Part shown: positions 44,220-53,263 of the stretch, piece by piece | Layout: each line of letters opens with the position of its first letter | How positions within the stretch are numbered: the first letter of the stretch is position 1 | Source: Muribaculaceae bacterium | Lineage (GTDB): Bacteria > Bacteroidota > Bacteroidia > Bacteroidales > Muribaculaceae | Length of the DNA stretch: 64,000 nt | Direction: 5' to 3' | Assembly (NCBI GenBank): GCA_017436845.1 | Contig: JAFSCJ010000005.1 | Span: 248,001 to 312,000, forward strand | Position numbers and translations under genes: made by a program | Notes under the pieces: model-generated | The model's database searches: none | What the model saw: the letters and a program-made list of their open reading frames with translations, nothing else | Told to the model about the DNA's origin: nothing

Positions 44220-46007
44220 ATGTCAATAGATAACATTATTGCACAAGCGGTGGCTAAAGCCGTTAAAGAACTTTACAACGTGGAGGTTGAAGCATCTTCT
44301 ATCACTCCGCAAACGACTAAAAAAGAATTCGAAGGAAACCTCACAATAGTAGTTTTCCCATGGGTTAAAGCAGCGCGCAAATCTCCTGAAGCAGTAGGGA
44401 CTGAAATAGGAGAGTGGTTGGTTGCTAACGAGCCTGCGGTAAACCGTTTCAACGTCATAAAAGGATTTTTGAACATCGTTATAGAACCCACATTCTGGAA
44501 CTCTGTTCTTAACGACATCGAAAAGACCGAGAACTATGGTTTGACAGCAGCAACTGAAGAAAGTCCACTTGTGATGGTAGAATACTCTTCACCCAATACC
44601 AACAAACCCCTTCACTTGGGACACGTGCGCAACAACCTGCTCGGTTACAGCCTTTCTGAAATCCTAAAAGCGTGTGGCAATCGTGTTGTGAAAACCAACA
44701 TTGTAAATGACCGAGGTATCCACATCTGCAAATCTATGCTTGCATGGAAAAAATGGGGACAAGGAGCTACACCTGAGTCAACAGGCAAGAAAGGAGACCA
44801 CCTAATTGGCGACTTCTATGTACTGTTTGACAAACATTATAAAGCCGAGTTGAACGAACTCATAGAGAAAGGCATGAGTCAAGAAGAAGCCGAAAAAGCA
44901 TCTCCACTCATGCTTGAAGCTCGCGAGATGCTTCGTCTATGGGAACAAAAAGATCCTGAAATCCGGGGACTTTGGGAAATGATGAACGAATGGGTATATG
45001 CCGGCTTTGATGAAACCTACAAGCGCATGGGTGTTGATTTCGACAAAATCTACTACGAAAGCAACACTTACCTTGAAGGGAAAGAAAAAGTGCTTGAAGG
45101 GCTTGAAAAAGGCATCATGTATCGCAAAGAGGACAACTCTGTGTGGGCCGACTTGACCGATGCCGGTCTCGACCACAAATTATTGTTGCGAAGCGATGGC
45201 ACATCGGTCTATATGACACAAGACATCGGTACAGCTAAATTGCGTTATCAAGACTACCCAATCGATAAGATGATATATGTCGTTGGGAATGAGCAAAATT
45301 ACCACTTCCAAGTTCTTTCACTACTTCTCGATCGTCTTGGATTTAAATGGGGTAAAGACCTCGTTCACTTCTCTTATGGAATGGTAGAGCTTCCCGAAGG
45401 TAAAATGAAGAGTCGCGAAGGCACCGTCGTTGACGCTGATGACTTGATGGACGAAATGGTCAACTCTGCTCGCGAAGTATCTAAGGAACTTGGCAAGCTC
45501 GATGGATGTACAGCCGAAGAAGCCGATGCGATTTCAGAAATCGTAGGGCTTGGAGCATTAAAATACTTCCTTTTGAAAGTCGACCCACGCAAGAACATGA
45601 CTTTCAACCCGAAAGAATCTATCGATTTCAATGGGAATACAGGACCTTTCATCCAATACACCTATGCTCGCATACGCTCAGTATTACGTAAAGCCGATGA
45701 AGCAGGATATTCAATGACCGACTACTCAAAAGTTGAACCTAACGAAAAAGAAATTTCGCTCATTCAACGCCTTGCCGATTTTCCGGCAGTAGTTGCAGAA
45801 GCAGGTCGCACTTACAGCCCCGCTCTCATTGCCAACTATGTATATGACTTGGTAAAAGAATACAACCAATTTTACCACGATTATTCAATCATGCGTGAAG
45901 AAAATGAGGCCATTAGATCATTGCGTCTATGCTTGTCCGACTGCACTTCTCGTGTCATCAGCACCGGAATGAGCCTTCTTGGCATCCAAGTTCCTGAACG
46001 AATGTAG
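44220..46007 (+). CDS. argS: Arginyl-tRNA synthetase
   Basis: 595 residues, normal for class I ArgRS. The N-terminal additional domain (about 1-110) is followed by the catalytic site: the HIGH variant is HLGH in SSPNTNKPLHLGHVRNN, and the KMSK loop region reads GKMKSREGTVVDADDLMD. The C-terminal anticodon-binding helical domain ends in TGMSLLGIQVPERM, the typical family C-terminus. Divergent from the lipoprotein operon; the Bax-inhibitor-like gene follows by 38 bp. Confidence 0.98.
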   Translation: MSIDNIIAQAVAKAVKELYNVEVEASSITPQTTKKEFEGNLTIVVFPWVKAARKSPEAVGTEIGEWLVANEPAVNRFNVIKGFLNIVIEPTFWNSVLNDIEKTENYGLTAATEESPLVMVEYSSPNTNKPLHLGHVRNNLLGYSLSEILKACGNRVVKTNIVNDRGIHICKSMLAWKKWGQGATPESTGKKGDHLIGDFYVLFDKHYKAELNELIEKGMSQEEAEKASPLMLEAREMLRLWEQKDPEIRGLWEMMNEWVYAGFDETYKRMGVDFDKIYYESNTYLEGKEKVLEGLEKGIMYRKEDNSVWADLTDAGLDHKLLLRSDGTSVYMTQDIGTAKLRYQDYPIDKMIYVVGNEQNYHFQVLSLLLDRLGFKWGKDLVHFSYGMVELPEGKMKSREGTVVDADDLMDEMVNSAREVSKELGKLDGCTAEEADAISEIVGLGALKYFLLKVDPRKNMTFNPKESIDFNGNTGPFIQYTYARIRSVLRKADEAGYSMTDYSKVEPNEKEISLIQRLADFPAVVAEAGRTYSPALIANYVYDLVKEYNQFYHDYSIMREENEAIRSLRLCLSDCTSRVISTGMSLLGIQVPERM

Positions 46008-46045
46008 TTGAGAAATTGTTATTAACATGATAAAATAAAAACACT

Positions 46046-46741
46046 ATGGAAAATTTTTCAATAAACTATAGCGAATCGCTCGCTCGCCGCGTAACTCAAG
46101 TTATGAAACGCGTTTATGTCAAAATGTTTTTGGCATTATTGGTTACTGCCGCAGTAGCATTTTTCTGTAGCACAAGCTATGCAGTTCTATCATTCATGGT
46201 TGCAAATACATGGGCCTATTGGGGAATTCTTATCCTTGAAATATTGCTTGTACTTGGAATCTCGGCAAGCCTCACAAAATTTAGTTCTCCTGTAGCAACT
46301 GCATTGTTCTACTTGTTTGCCATCGTCAATGGTATATCACTGTCTATCATTGTTGCAATATACACTCCGGCTTCAATATTCAAGACATTCTTGATTACAT
46401 CAGCCGTATTTGGCGCAATGAGCATCTATGGATATTTCACTACAAGTGATTTAACCAAAATAGGTGCATTTTTGCGCATGGCATTGATTGGATTGATTAT
46501 TGCCATCGTGATAAATATTTTCTGGGCAAACAGCACACTTGATTGGCTCATTTCAATCGCCGGTGTATTAATTTTCGTTGGATTGACAGCTTGGGACACT
46601 CAAAAAATCAAGCAAATGGCAACAATGCTTCCCGATGCAACAGCAGGACGCCTTGCAACAATAGGAGCATTAAGTCTATATCTAGATTTCATTAACTTGT
46701 TTATTTACTTGCTCCGCTTCTTCGGTGCAAGCAGAGACTGA
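46046..46741 (+). CDS. Bax inhibitor-1/YccA-family membrane protein
   Basis: 231 residues with seven predicted membrane helices. The start SLARRVTQVMKRVYVKMFLA and the motifs FYLFAIVNGISLSIIVAIYTPASIF, GAMSIYGYFTTSDLTKIGAF and LTAWDTQKIKQMA, plus the C-terminal ALSLYLDFINLFIYLLRFFG, are diagnostic. Homologues leak calcium or protons in a pH-sensitive way (BsYetJ); the physiological role in bacteria is not settled. A strong terminator follows. Confidence 0.95.
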   Translation: MENFSINYSESLARRVTQVMKRVYVKMFLALLVTAAVAFFCSTSYAVLSFMVANTWAYWGILILEILLVLGISASLTKFSSPVATALFYLFAIVNGISLSIIVAIYTPASIFKTFLITSAVFGAMSIYGYFTTSDLTKIGAFLRMALIGLIIAIVINIFWANSTLDWLISIAGVLIFVGLTAWDTQKIKQMATMLPDATAGRLATIGALSLYLDFINLFIYLLRFFGASRD

Positions 46742-46755
46742 TAAACTCATTTACT

Positions 46756-46790
46756 CAATGAGGGTGTCTAAAAACAAGACATCCTCATTG
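46756..46790 (+). terminator. Terminator after the Bax-inhibitor-like gene
   Basis: A 14-bp stem CAATGAGGGTGTCT/AGACATCCTCATTG (one G-T pair) with a 7-nt loop, followed by TTTTA, 15 bp past the stop. Confidence 0.85.
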
Positions 46791-46830
46791 TTTTATACCC
46801 CTCAGTCGCGTTGTGACAGCCCCATTGTTT

Positions 46831-48177
46831 ATGCTTATGTCAGGACTATTGCGTAAATATAAAGATAACTATGTCTCAATAATACGTCTTGGATTGCCCA
46901 TTTTAATAGGGCAATTAGGGATGATTATTGTAGGGTTTGCCGATAATATAATGGTGGGGCAATACTCTACCGAAGCTCTTGCATCGGCATCATTTGTCAA
47001 CAATATTTTTAATGTCGCAATTCTTGGATGCATAGGCTTCACCTATGGACTGACTCCACTTGTTGGGGCTCTGTTTACACAAAAACGATATGACACCATA
47101 GGAGCAATAATGCGCAATGGACTATTGCTCAATATCATCTTTTCAATATTGATATTGGGGATAATGGCAATCCTCTATTTCAATGTGGATAAAATGGGAC
47201 AACCAGAAGAATTGCTTCCTCTCATTCGTCCCTATTATCTTCTTTTTCTTGCGGGAATAATCCCTATTTCAGTATTTAATGTATTTGCACAATGGGCCTA
47301 TGCTATTAATCGCACCAAGATGCCCATGTGGATTATTTTAGTTGCCAATATTACCAACGTTGTGGGAAATTATATGTTGATATATGGAGCGTGGGGATGT
47401 CCCGAATTAGGACTCACCGGAGCCGGAATAAGCACTTTATTCTCACGCATTTTATCAATGGGGTGTATTCTCATAGTATTCTTTGGACTCAAAGAATATC
47501 GTAAATATCGTGAAGGTTTTACACAAAGCCAAATAACAAGACGTCTTTTAGGACAAATAAACCGCACATCGTGGCCTGTGTCCTTACAAATGGCATTTGA
47601 AACAGGAGCATTTTCATTATCAGCCATAATGGCAGGATGGTTGGGGAAAATACCATTGGCTTCATTCCAAGTCATGCTGATAGTGGGAACGCTCGGTTTT
47701 TGCATTTATTATAGCTTTGCCGCAAGCGTATCGGTACTTGTATCCAACGCCGCCGGGCTGAGTGACAACGCCAAAATCCGTCGCATTTCATTTTCCGGAT
47801 TTCACATTCTATTACTAATTGCAACTATTTCATCCCTTGTTTTCATCTTGTTTGGAGAAATATTAATAAAGGCATTTACCGATGACCAAGCAGTTATCAT
47901 AACATCACTTACATTGATATTCCCATTAGTGCTATATCAATATGGCGATGCCACACAAATCAACTTCGCCAACGCTCTTCGTGGCACCTCTAATGTGATG
48001 CCGATGTTGTGGATTGCATTTGTCAGCTACATTATCGTTGGACTTCCATCAACCTATCTATTGGCTTTCCCGCTTGGACTTGGGCTATATGGAATCTTTT
48101 TAAGTTTCTCTATATCTCTATTTCTTGCAGCAACTCTCTTTATCTATTTCTTCTTGCGCACCACACGCCAAAAATAA
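46831..48177 (+). CDS. MATE-family efflux transporter
   Basis: About 448 residues with twelve predicted membrane helices in two halves. The start is uncertain: GTG 46813, ATG 46831 or ATG 46837 are all in frame, with KYKDNYVSIIRLGLPILIGQ as the first family-like segment. Later landmarks are GMIIVGFADNIMVGQYSTEAL, GLTPLVGALFTQKRYD and NFANALRGTSNVMPMLW. MATE proteins export cationic compounds using sodium or proton gradients; the substrate here is unknown. No clear promoter was found in the 72 bp after the preceding terminator. Confidence 0.93.
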   Translation: MLMSGLLRKYKDNYVSIIRLGLPILIGQLGMIIVGFADNIMVGQYSTEALASASFVNNIFNVAILGCIGFTYGLTPLVGALFTQKRYDTIGAIMRNGLLLNIIFSILILGIMAILYFNVDKMGQPEELLPLIRPYYLLFLAGIIPISVFNVFAQWAYAINRTKMPMWIILVANITNVVGNYMLIYGAWGCPELGLTGAGISTLFSRILSMGCILIVFFGLKEYRKYREGFTQSQITRRLLGQINRTSWPVSLQMAFETGAFSLSAIMAGWLGKIPLASFQVMLIVGTLGFCIYYSFAASVSVLVSNAAGLSDNAKIRRISFSGFHILLLIATISSLVFILFGEILIKAFTDDQAVIITSLTLIFPLVLYQYGDATQINFANALRGTSNVMPMLWIAFVSYIIVGLPSTYLLAFPLGLGLYGIFLSFSISLFLAATLFIYFFLRTTRQK

Positions 48178-48227
48178 CCATTAACAAGTATTGACGGAGA
48201 TTTTTTGGTTAAGAAAGTGGTTTAGCT

Positions 48228-48235
48228 TAAATTTG
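48228..48235 (+). promoter_or_regulatory. Promoter of nadB (TTTG-N20-TAAATTTG)
   Basis: The -7 box TAAATTTG is accompanied by a TTTG at 48204-48207 with a 20-bp spacing, matching the Bacteroides -33/-7 layout. The nadB ATG is 28 bp downstream. Confidence 0.65.
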
Positions 48236-48263
48236 TATCGATTAATTTAAGGCATTTAAGGCT

Positions 48264-49835
48264 ATGATTAAGGAATATGACTATCTTGTGATAGGTTCAG
48301 GCATTGCCGGAATGAGTTTTGCGCTCAAAGTAGCGCACACAGGACGTGTAGCATTGGTGTGTAAAACAAAATTACAAGAAGCCAACACATCACTTGCACA
48401 AGGAGGTGTGGCATCGGTAACCAATCTTGCTGTTGACAACTTTGACAAGCACATAGAGGACACCATGATTGCCGGAGACTGGCTAAGCGATCCTGTCGCT
48501 GTCAAGAAAGTTGTAACTGAAGCCCCCGACCAGATAAACGAGCTCATCCGTTGGGGTGTTGACTTTGACAAAAACGAGGATGGAGAGTTTGACCTCCATC
48601 GCGAAGGCGGACACTCCGAATTCCGCATCCTTCACCACAAAGACAACACCGGCTTTGAAATACAAGAAAGTCTTATTGAAGCCGTTAAAAAATCTCCCAA
48701 TATAGACATTTACGAAGACCATTTCGCAATTGAAATCATCACGCAACATCATTTGGGAAAAATTGTTACACGACGCACTCAAGACATCACTTGTTATGGC
48801 GCATATGTATTAAATCCCAAAGGTAAAGTTGACACATTCCTTGCACGCGTAACATTAATGGCTACCGGAGGAGTAGGGGCTGTATATAAAACCACAACCA
48901 ACCCTCTCATTGCCACAGGCGATGGTATCGCAATGGTTTATCGAGCAAAAGGCACAGTACAAGACATGGAATTTGTGCAATTCCACCCCACAGCACTCTA
49001 TCATCCCGGTGACCGCCCTTCATTCCTCATCACAGAGGCAATGCGAGGCTATGGAGCGGTACTTCGCAACCTAAAAGGGGAGGAATTTATGCATCGCTAT
49101 GACTCTCGACTATCACTCGCTCCACGTGATATCGTTGCTCGCGCCATCGACAGCGAAATGAAGCTATTGGGCGACGACCACGTGTATCTCGATGTTACAC
49201 ACAAAGACCCTGAAGAAACTAAAAAACATTTCCCCAACATATACCAAAAATGTCTCTCACTTGGTATCGATATCACCAAAGATTATATCCCTGTTGCACC
49301 TGCAGCCCACTATCTATGTGGTGGTATAAAGGTTGATACCAATGGAGAATCATCAATCAAGCGTCTTTATGCAGTAGGGGAGTGCTCTTGCACAGGTCTG
49401 CATGGAGGAAACCGCTTGGCATCAAACTCATTGATTGAAGCCGTTGTATATGCCGATGCCGCAGCCAAACATGCAACAGAGCACATCAAACACTACTCTT
49501 TCCGCACCGACATTCCGGAATGGAACGACGAAGGCACTCGACTCCCTGAAGAAATGGTGCTAATCACCCAAAGCATCAAGGAGGTAAACCAAATAATGAG
49601 TACCTACGTAGGTATCGTGCGTAGCAACTTGCGTCTTGACCGCGCATGGAACCGATTGGATATCCTTTACGAAGAAACCGAGAGATTGTTCAAACGCTCA
49701 AAAGCATCTCGTGAAATATGCGAATTGCGTAACATCATAAACGTGGGATACCTCATAATGCGACAAGCCAAAGAGCGCAAAGAGTCTCGAGGATTGCATT
49801 ATACAATTGACTATCTCCCCAAAAACAACACCTAA
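48264..49835 (+). CDS. nadB: L-aspartate oxidase
   Basis: 523 residues. FAD enzyme that oxidises L-aspartate to iminoaspartate, the first step of de novo NAD synthesis. The start YDYLVIGSGIAGMSFALKVA is the FAD fold; SLAQGGVASV, REGGHSEFRILHHKDNTG, EFVQFHPTALYHP and VAPAAHYLCGGIKVDTNG are diagnostic of the family, followed by CSCTGLHGGNRLASNSLIEA. nadA and nadC are not in the window. The DUF4294 gene follows after 15 bp. Confidence 0.97.
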   Translation: MIKEYDYLVIGSGIAGMSFALKVAHTGRVALVCKTKLQEANTSLAQGGVASVTNLAVDNFDKHIEDTMIAGDWLSDPVAVKKVVTEAPDQINELIRWGVDFDKNEDGEFDLHREGGHSEFRILHHKDNTGFEIQESLIEAVKKSPNIDIYEDHFAIEIITQHHLGKIVTRRTQDITCYGAYVLNPKGKVDTFLARVTLMATGGVGAVYKTTTNPLIATGDGIAMVYRAKGTVQDMEFVQFHPTALYHPGDRPSFLITEAMRGYGAVLRNLKGEEFMHRYDSRLSLAPRDIVARAIDSEMKLLGDDHVYLDVTHKDPEETKKHFPNIYQKCLSLGIDITKDYIPVAPAAHYLCGGIKVDTNGESSIKRLYAVGECSCTGLHGGNRLASNSLIEAVVYADAAAKHATEHIKHYSFRTDIPEWNDEGTRLPEEMVLITQSIKEVNQIMSTYVGIVRSNLRLDRAWNRLDILYEETERLFKRSKASREICELRNIINVGYLIMRQAKERKESRGLHYTIDYLPKNNT

Positions 49836-49850
49836 ATTTCCTCTGTTTTG

Positions 49851-50498
49851 ATGCGACAAGTGTTGATGTTTTTAACGGCAATCTTAATTCTTGTCATGAC
49901 AGGAGTGCCGGTCATGGCCGAGGATGAATATGCCGAAATCACGACACCAGTCGTTGGCTCCGGACAACAACGAGCCTATAAAGGGAAATACCATTTTGTA
50001 ACAGAAGAAGGCGATTCATGCTTGATGATTGTAATGAACAACATTACCGTATATCCACCGCTGAAATTCAAAAACAAAAAACAGGAAAAATTCTATTGGC
50101 GCACAGTCAGAGATGTAAAAAAAACTCTGCCTTATGCCAAACTCATTTGCGAAACTCTCATCGAAACATATGAGTATATCGAAACATTTCCCACTCAAGA
50201 AGAACGAGAAAAACACCTCAAAGAGATGGAAGGTGCTGTATTCGAACAATACAAACCGGTATTGAAAAAATTCACCAAGTCTCAAGCTAAAATGCTCATC
50301 AAGCTCATTAAACGTGAGACCAATCAATCAAGCTATAATATCCTAAAAGCTTTTTTAGGCTCGTTTAGAGCCACTTTTTGGCAAGGGTTTGGTCGATTGT
50401 TCGGGGTTAACCTAAAAACCGATTACAACCCCTCTAAAAATGACGAAGACGCCATCATTGAACGCGTCTGCACCTATGTCGAGCAAGGCATCCTATAA
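49851..50498 (+). CDS. DUF4294 exported protein
   Basis: 215 residues from the ATG at 49851 (an in-frame TTG precedes it). A signal peptide is seen in MRQVLMFLTAILILVMTGVP, cut near VMA-EDEY. The central NNITVYPPLKFKNKKQEKFYWRTVRDVKKTLPYAK in pieces, and the KLIKRETNQSSYNILKAFLG and FWQGFGRLFGVNLKTDYNP segments, are characteristic of the Bacteroidetes-specific DUF4294 family. The function is unknown. Rich in Lys and Glu, single domain, periplasmic. Confidence 0.88.
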   Translation: MRQVLMFLTAILILVMTGVPVMAEDEYAEITTPVVGSGQQRAYKGKYHFVTEEGDSCLMIVMNNITVYPPLKFKNKKQEKFYWRTVRDVKKTLPYAKLICETLIETYEYIETFPTQEEREKHLKEMEGAVFEQYKPVLKKFTKSQAKMLIKLIKRETNQSSYNILKAFLGSFRATFWQGFGRLFGVNLKTDYNPSKNDEDAIIERVCTYVEQGIL

Positions 50499-50856
50499 AG
50501 GAAAAATTTACAACTTTCTGAGATTTTTATTTTTTTGATAGTATTTGCGTAGCCCATAAAATACAAATCAACATATATTTTATCGTTATCAACAAATGGT
50601 GGGGGAGATTTGCACAATTCAATGTAACTTTGTTGCAATTTCTTATTACTACAGCAAATAGGTTTTCTCACATGTTTGATGCAATAGCAATATCGTACTA
50701 AGCTCAATTGTAGTATTTACATCGTCAAAACTATCACAACCGATGGCTCTAATGCTCAATTTGCCAAAATCGCAATCAAATAACCATCAAACAGGTTAAT
50801 AATAATAGCAGGAGCAGGGAAAATTCCCTGCTCCTGCTATTATTATTAATTATATC
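50499..50856. other. Intergenic region with an orphan plus-strand -7 box
   Basis: 358 bp without a convincing gene. A TAACTTTG box at 50625-50632 points right but no gene follows; the only nearby ATG opens a nine-codon frame (MFDAIAISY). The right end holds the Lrp gene's terminator. A short minus-strand frame at 50474-50707 has no family features. Confidence 0.5.
50800..50846 (-). terminator. Long hairpin terminator of the Lrp-type gene
   Basis: A near-perfect stem of about 22 bp centred on 50823 (arm AATAATAGCAGGAGCAGGGA and its complement). It begins about 10 bp after the stop of the minus-strand regulator. The flanks are A/T-rich but have no long U tract; it may also act as a 3' stabiliser. 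Confidence 0.75.
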
Positions 50857-51324
50857 TTATTTGTTTTTGTAGTTAATGGGGATTTCGCGGTCAATACTGT
50901 GATCGAGCGAAATGAGGGTTTCTGTTCCTGTAACACCATGAATCATTTGAATTTTGTCGTTAAGCAACTCCATGAGATGCTCATTATCGCGAGCATATAG
51001 TTTTACGAGCATTGTGTAAGGTCCTGTCGTAAAATGACATTCCACGATTTCAGGGATTTTTTCCAATTCGGGAACTACATCGCGATACATCGCTCCGCGT
51101 TCGAGATTTACTCCAATGTAAGTACAAGTGCGATAGCCGAGAATTTTAGGGTTTACATGGTAACCTGAACCGGTAATAACCTTAAGGTCTATCATGCGTT
51201 GAATGCGTTGGTGTATTGCTGCACGTGACACCCCACATTCAGTAGCGACATCTTTTGACGCTATGCGTGCGTTTCGCATGACGATTTCGAGAATTTTTCG
51301 GTCTAAATTATCTATTTTTTCCAT
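50857..51324 (-). CDS. Lrp/AsnC-family transcriptional regulator
   Basis: 155 residues. The N-terminal helix-turn-helix is LDRKILEIVMRNARIASKDV with ECGVSRAAIHQRIQRM, followed by the linker strand VITGSGYHVNPKILGY and the RAM ligand-binding domain (TTGPYTMLVKLYARDNEHLM; IQMIHGVTGTETLISLD). Such regulators form octamers that sense amino acids. The ligand is unknown. It stands alone between two minus-strand terminators, so self-regulation is possible. Confidence 0.95.
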   Translation of the reverse strand: MEKIDNLDRKILEIVMRNARIASKDVATECGVSRAAIHQRIQRMIDLKVITGSGYHVNPKILGYRTCTYIGVNLERGAMYRDVVPELEKIPEIVECHFTTGPYTMLVKLYARDNEHLMELLNDKIQMIHGVTGTETLISLDHSIDREIPINYKNK

Positions 51325-51352
51325 AAAATTAAGATGGTATTGATTTATGAAA

Positions 51353-51360
51353 CAAATTTA
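51353..51360 (-). promoter_or_regulatory. -7 box TAAATTTG for the Lrp-type gene
   Basis: TAnnTTTG match on the minus strand, 28 bp before the ATG at 51324. Confidence 0.55.
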
Positions 51361-51376
51361 ATCAGAATTTCAATAA

Positions 51377-51411
51377 AAAAAAGAACATTTTATAGAAAAA
51401 TGTTCTTTTTT
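51377..51411 (-). terminator. Terminator after the FKBP lipoprotein gene
   Basis: Perfect 15-bp stem AAAAAAGAACATTTT/AAAATGTTCTTTTTT with a 5-nt loop and a long U tract on the minus strand, about 80 bp past the stop at 51492. Confidence 0.85.
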
Positions 51412-51491
51412 TATTTATTTTGTCGCTGAGATGAATATTATAAATGTATAAATACCACCTTAATCAACATTTTATGTAGCAACTTGCTATA

Positions 51492-52358
51492 TTATTTAAT
51501 GATGTCGATTAGCTCAACTTCAAAAATCAATGTAGAGTTAGGACCGATGCCTGCACCCGGAGCACCATCCACACCATATCCTAAATCACCGGGGATATAG
51601 AAAATGTATTTGCCACCTTTGTTCATGAGTTGAAGGCCTTCTGAGAAACCGGGTATAACACCTGTTACAGGGAATTCAACAGGCTCTTTGCTTGAATCAA
51701 ATTCTGTACCATCGATGAGTGTTCCTTTGTACATAATTTTTACGCGATCTGTAACAACAGGTTTTGCGCCTGTTCCTTCTTTTTCCACCTTGTATGCAAG
51801 GCCTGATTCTGTTTGTTTTACAGAAGAATCTTCTTTAAGAAGTTTATCGATAAATGCTTTACCTGTGATTTTGTTTTGGATTGAAACAGGGTCATTTTGT
51901 TTCTTTTCTTCAAGTTTCTTAGCGACACGATCTTGAACGATGTTCATCAATGAGTCAAGTGTCATGCGTAATTGTTCAAAATCAACACTATCGGCATTAA
52001 GAGTTTCTTTAAATTCTTTGAGAACAGTAGCACGATCAAATTCTGCTCCCTCAGCAAATTGAATCAAACCTTGATTAAGTTGCATCCCAACTTGAAGTCC
52101 GATGAGGTAGCTGATATTGGCAGTGTCGTTCATTATAACGGTCTTGACGCCTTTAAAAAGCTCTTCTTTGTTGATTTTTGAGCGGAAATCTTCAGGCTCG
52201 TTTTCGATGTTTTGTGCCAATGCAGCACCATTTACTTTGCCGAAATAAATCGATACAGAATCATCAAATCCCGTTGCTGTAGTACTGCTACTTCCTCCAC
52301 AGCTTGTCATTCCGAGCATGAGGGCAGATACGCCACATGCAGCAATAAATTTTTTCAT
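51492..52358 (-). CDS. FKBP-type peptidyl-prolyl isomerase, lipoprotein
   Basis: 288 residues. The signal MKKFIAACGVSALMLGMTSC ends in a lipobox with the acylated Cys20, then a Gly/Ser stretch. An N-terminal helical dimerisation region (about 40-160) is followed by the FKBP domain from about 185: VTDRVKIMYKGTLIDGTEFD, PVEFPVTGVIPGFSEGLQLM, YFIPGDLGYG-like FYIPGDLGYG, and ending STLIFEVELIDI. Expected to catalyse proline isomerisation of envelope proteins, similar to Mip or FkpA. It is in tandem with a second FKBP gene 32 bp upstream. Confidence 0.95.
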   Translation of the reverse strand: MKKFIAACGVSALMLGMTSCGGSSSTTATGFDDSVSIYFGKVNGAALAQNIENEPEDFRSKINKEELFKGVKTVIMNDTANISYLIGLQVGMQLNQGLIQFAEGAEFDRATVLKEFKETLNADSVDFEQLRMTLDSLMNIVQDRVAKKLEEKKQNDPVSIQNKITGKAFIDKLLKEDSSVKQTESGLAYKVEKEGTGAKPVVTDRVKIMYKGTLIDGTEFDSSKEPVEFPVTGVIPGFSEGLQLMNKGGKYIFYIPGDLGYGVDGAPGAGIGPNSTLIFEVELIDIIK

Positions 52359-52390
52359 AATTGTATAAATTAAAAGTTGTTTATGTAATA

Positions 52391-53017
52391 TTATTTTCCT
52401 ACTACTTGTAATAATTCCACATCAAAAATGAGAGTTGCGTTAGGACCGATGGCTCCACCTGCTCCGTTAGGACCATAAGCAAGGTCAGATGGGATATATA
52501 GACGCCATTTTGAACCGGCTTTCATCAATTGAAGAGCTTCAACCCATCCCGGTATTACTTGTGTAACACCAAATGTAGCAGGTTGTCCTCGTTCTACCGA
52601 ACTGTCAAATACTGTACCATCGATGAGTTTTCCGGTGTAATGAACAACCACCTGGTCGCTTGCTGCAGGCATTGCACCATTTCCTTCAGCGAGTACTTCA
52701 TATTGCAATCCACTTGCTGTGGTTACAATTTCGGGGCGTTTGCCATTTTCAGCAAGGAAAGCTTCTCCGGCTGCTTGGTTTACTTTAGCCATTTCTTTAG
52801 CCGCTTCTTGTTGTTTTGCTTCCATAGCTTGGAAGAATTTTTGTATTTCGAGTTTGGCTTCGTCATAGCTCATTTTGGGTTTTGTTCCTTCATAAACAGC
52901 AGCAACACCATCGGCAAAGTCGCTGATGTTAAGAGTTTCAATACCCGAGCCTTTAAAATTGTTGCCCATGCTGAGACCTAAAGCATAGCTGATGCGGTCT
53001 AATTCTTTATTTTCCAT
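52391..53017 (-). CDS. FKBP-type peptidyl-prolyl isomerase, no export signal
   Basis: 208 residues. There is no signal peptide (MENKELDRISYALGLSMGNN), so cytosolic or exported by an unknown route. It has the FKBP_N helical region at about 1-95 (SYALGLSMGNNFKGSG; QKFFQAMEAKQQEAAKEMAK) and an FKBP domain from about 118 (QVVVHYTGKLIDGTVFDSSV, ATFGVTQVIPGWVEALQLM, LYIPSDLAYGPNGAGGAIGP). It closely resembles the downstream lipoprotein FKBP, so the pair probably arose by tandem duplication, one copy retaining a lipid anchor. Confidence 0.95.
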   Translation of the reverse strand: MENKELDRISYALGLSMGNNFKGSGIETLNISDFADGVAAVYEGTKPKMSYDEAKLEIQKFFQAMEAKQQEAAKEMAKVNQAAGEAFLAENGKRPEIVTTASGLQYEVLAEGNGAMPAASDQVVVHYTGKLIDGTVFDSSVERGQPATFGVTQVIPGWVEALQLMKAGSKWRLYIPSDLAYGPNGAGGAIGPNATLIFDVELLQVVGK

Positions 53018-53046
53018 TATTTATGTTTCTATTAAGTTTTATTTTG

Positions 53047-53054
53047 CAAAGTTA
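53047..53054 (-). promoter_or_regulatory. -7 box TAACTTTG for the tandem FKBP operon
   Basis: Exact TAnnTTTG on the minus strand, 29 bp before the ATG at 53017. The 355-bp gap 53018-53372 holds this promoter, the BlaI operator array and the blaI promoter, with A/T-rich filler between. Confidence 0.65.
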
Positions 53055-53200
53055 GGGCAAATAATTAACAATTGACACCAATAATAAATTATTAACAATT
53101 TCAACATCAATAAAATCTCCATAAATAACAATCAACCTTCAATAAGGTTGCTGAATGGGTATATATCATGAATTTAATATATCAATTTAACTAATCTTTT

Positions 53201-53262
53201 ATACAAACTATAAATTTAGTTAATAAACTAATTAAATAGTTGTATAACTAAATTATTAGTTG
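53201..53262. promoter_or_regulatory. Array of overlapping dyads, probable BlaI operator
   Basis: Three palindromes sharing the half-site AACTA/TAGTT are packed in 57 bp: AACTA-N6-TAGTT (53206-53221), TTAGTTT-AAT-AAACTAA (53216-53232) and AACTAA-ATTA-TTAGTT (53247-53262). An outer ATACAAACTAT (53201-53211) also pairs with ATAGTTGTAT (53237-53246). The last dyad ends one base before the blaI -7 box, so a bound repressor would block the promoter. Confidence 0.65.
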
Positions 53263-53263
53263 T

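Noticed and set aside
47182..47190. TGTGGATAA, a DnaA-box match
   Set aside because: A single copy inside the MATE coding sequence; no cluster, so no origin is claimed.
49123..49128. CACGTG core resembling parS
   Set aside because: Only the central six bases and a few flanking bases match; it is inside the nadB coding sequence.
50474..50707. Small minus-strand frame of 77 codons
   Set aside because: It overlaps the end of the DUF4294 gene, has no family features, an odd Cys/Tyr-rich composition and no promoter.
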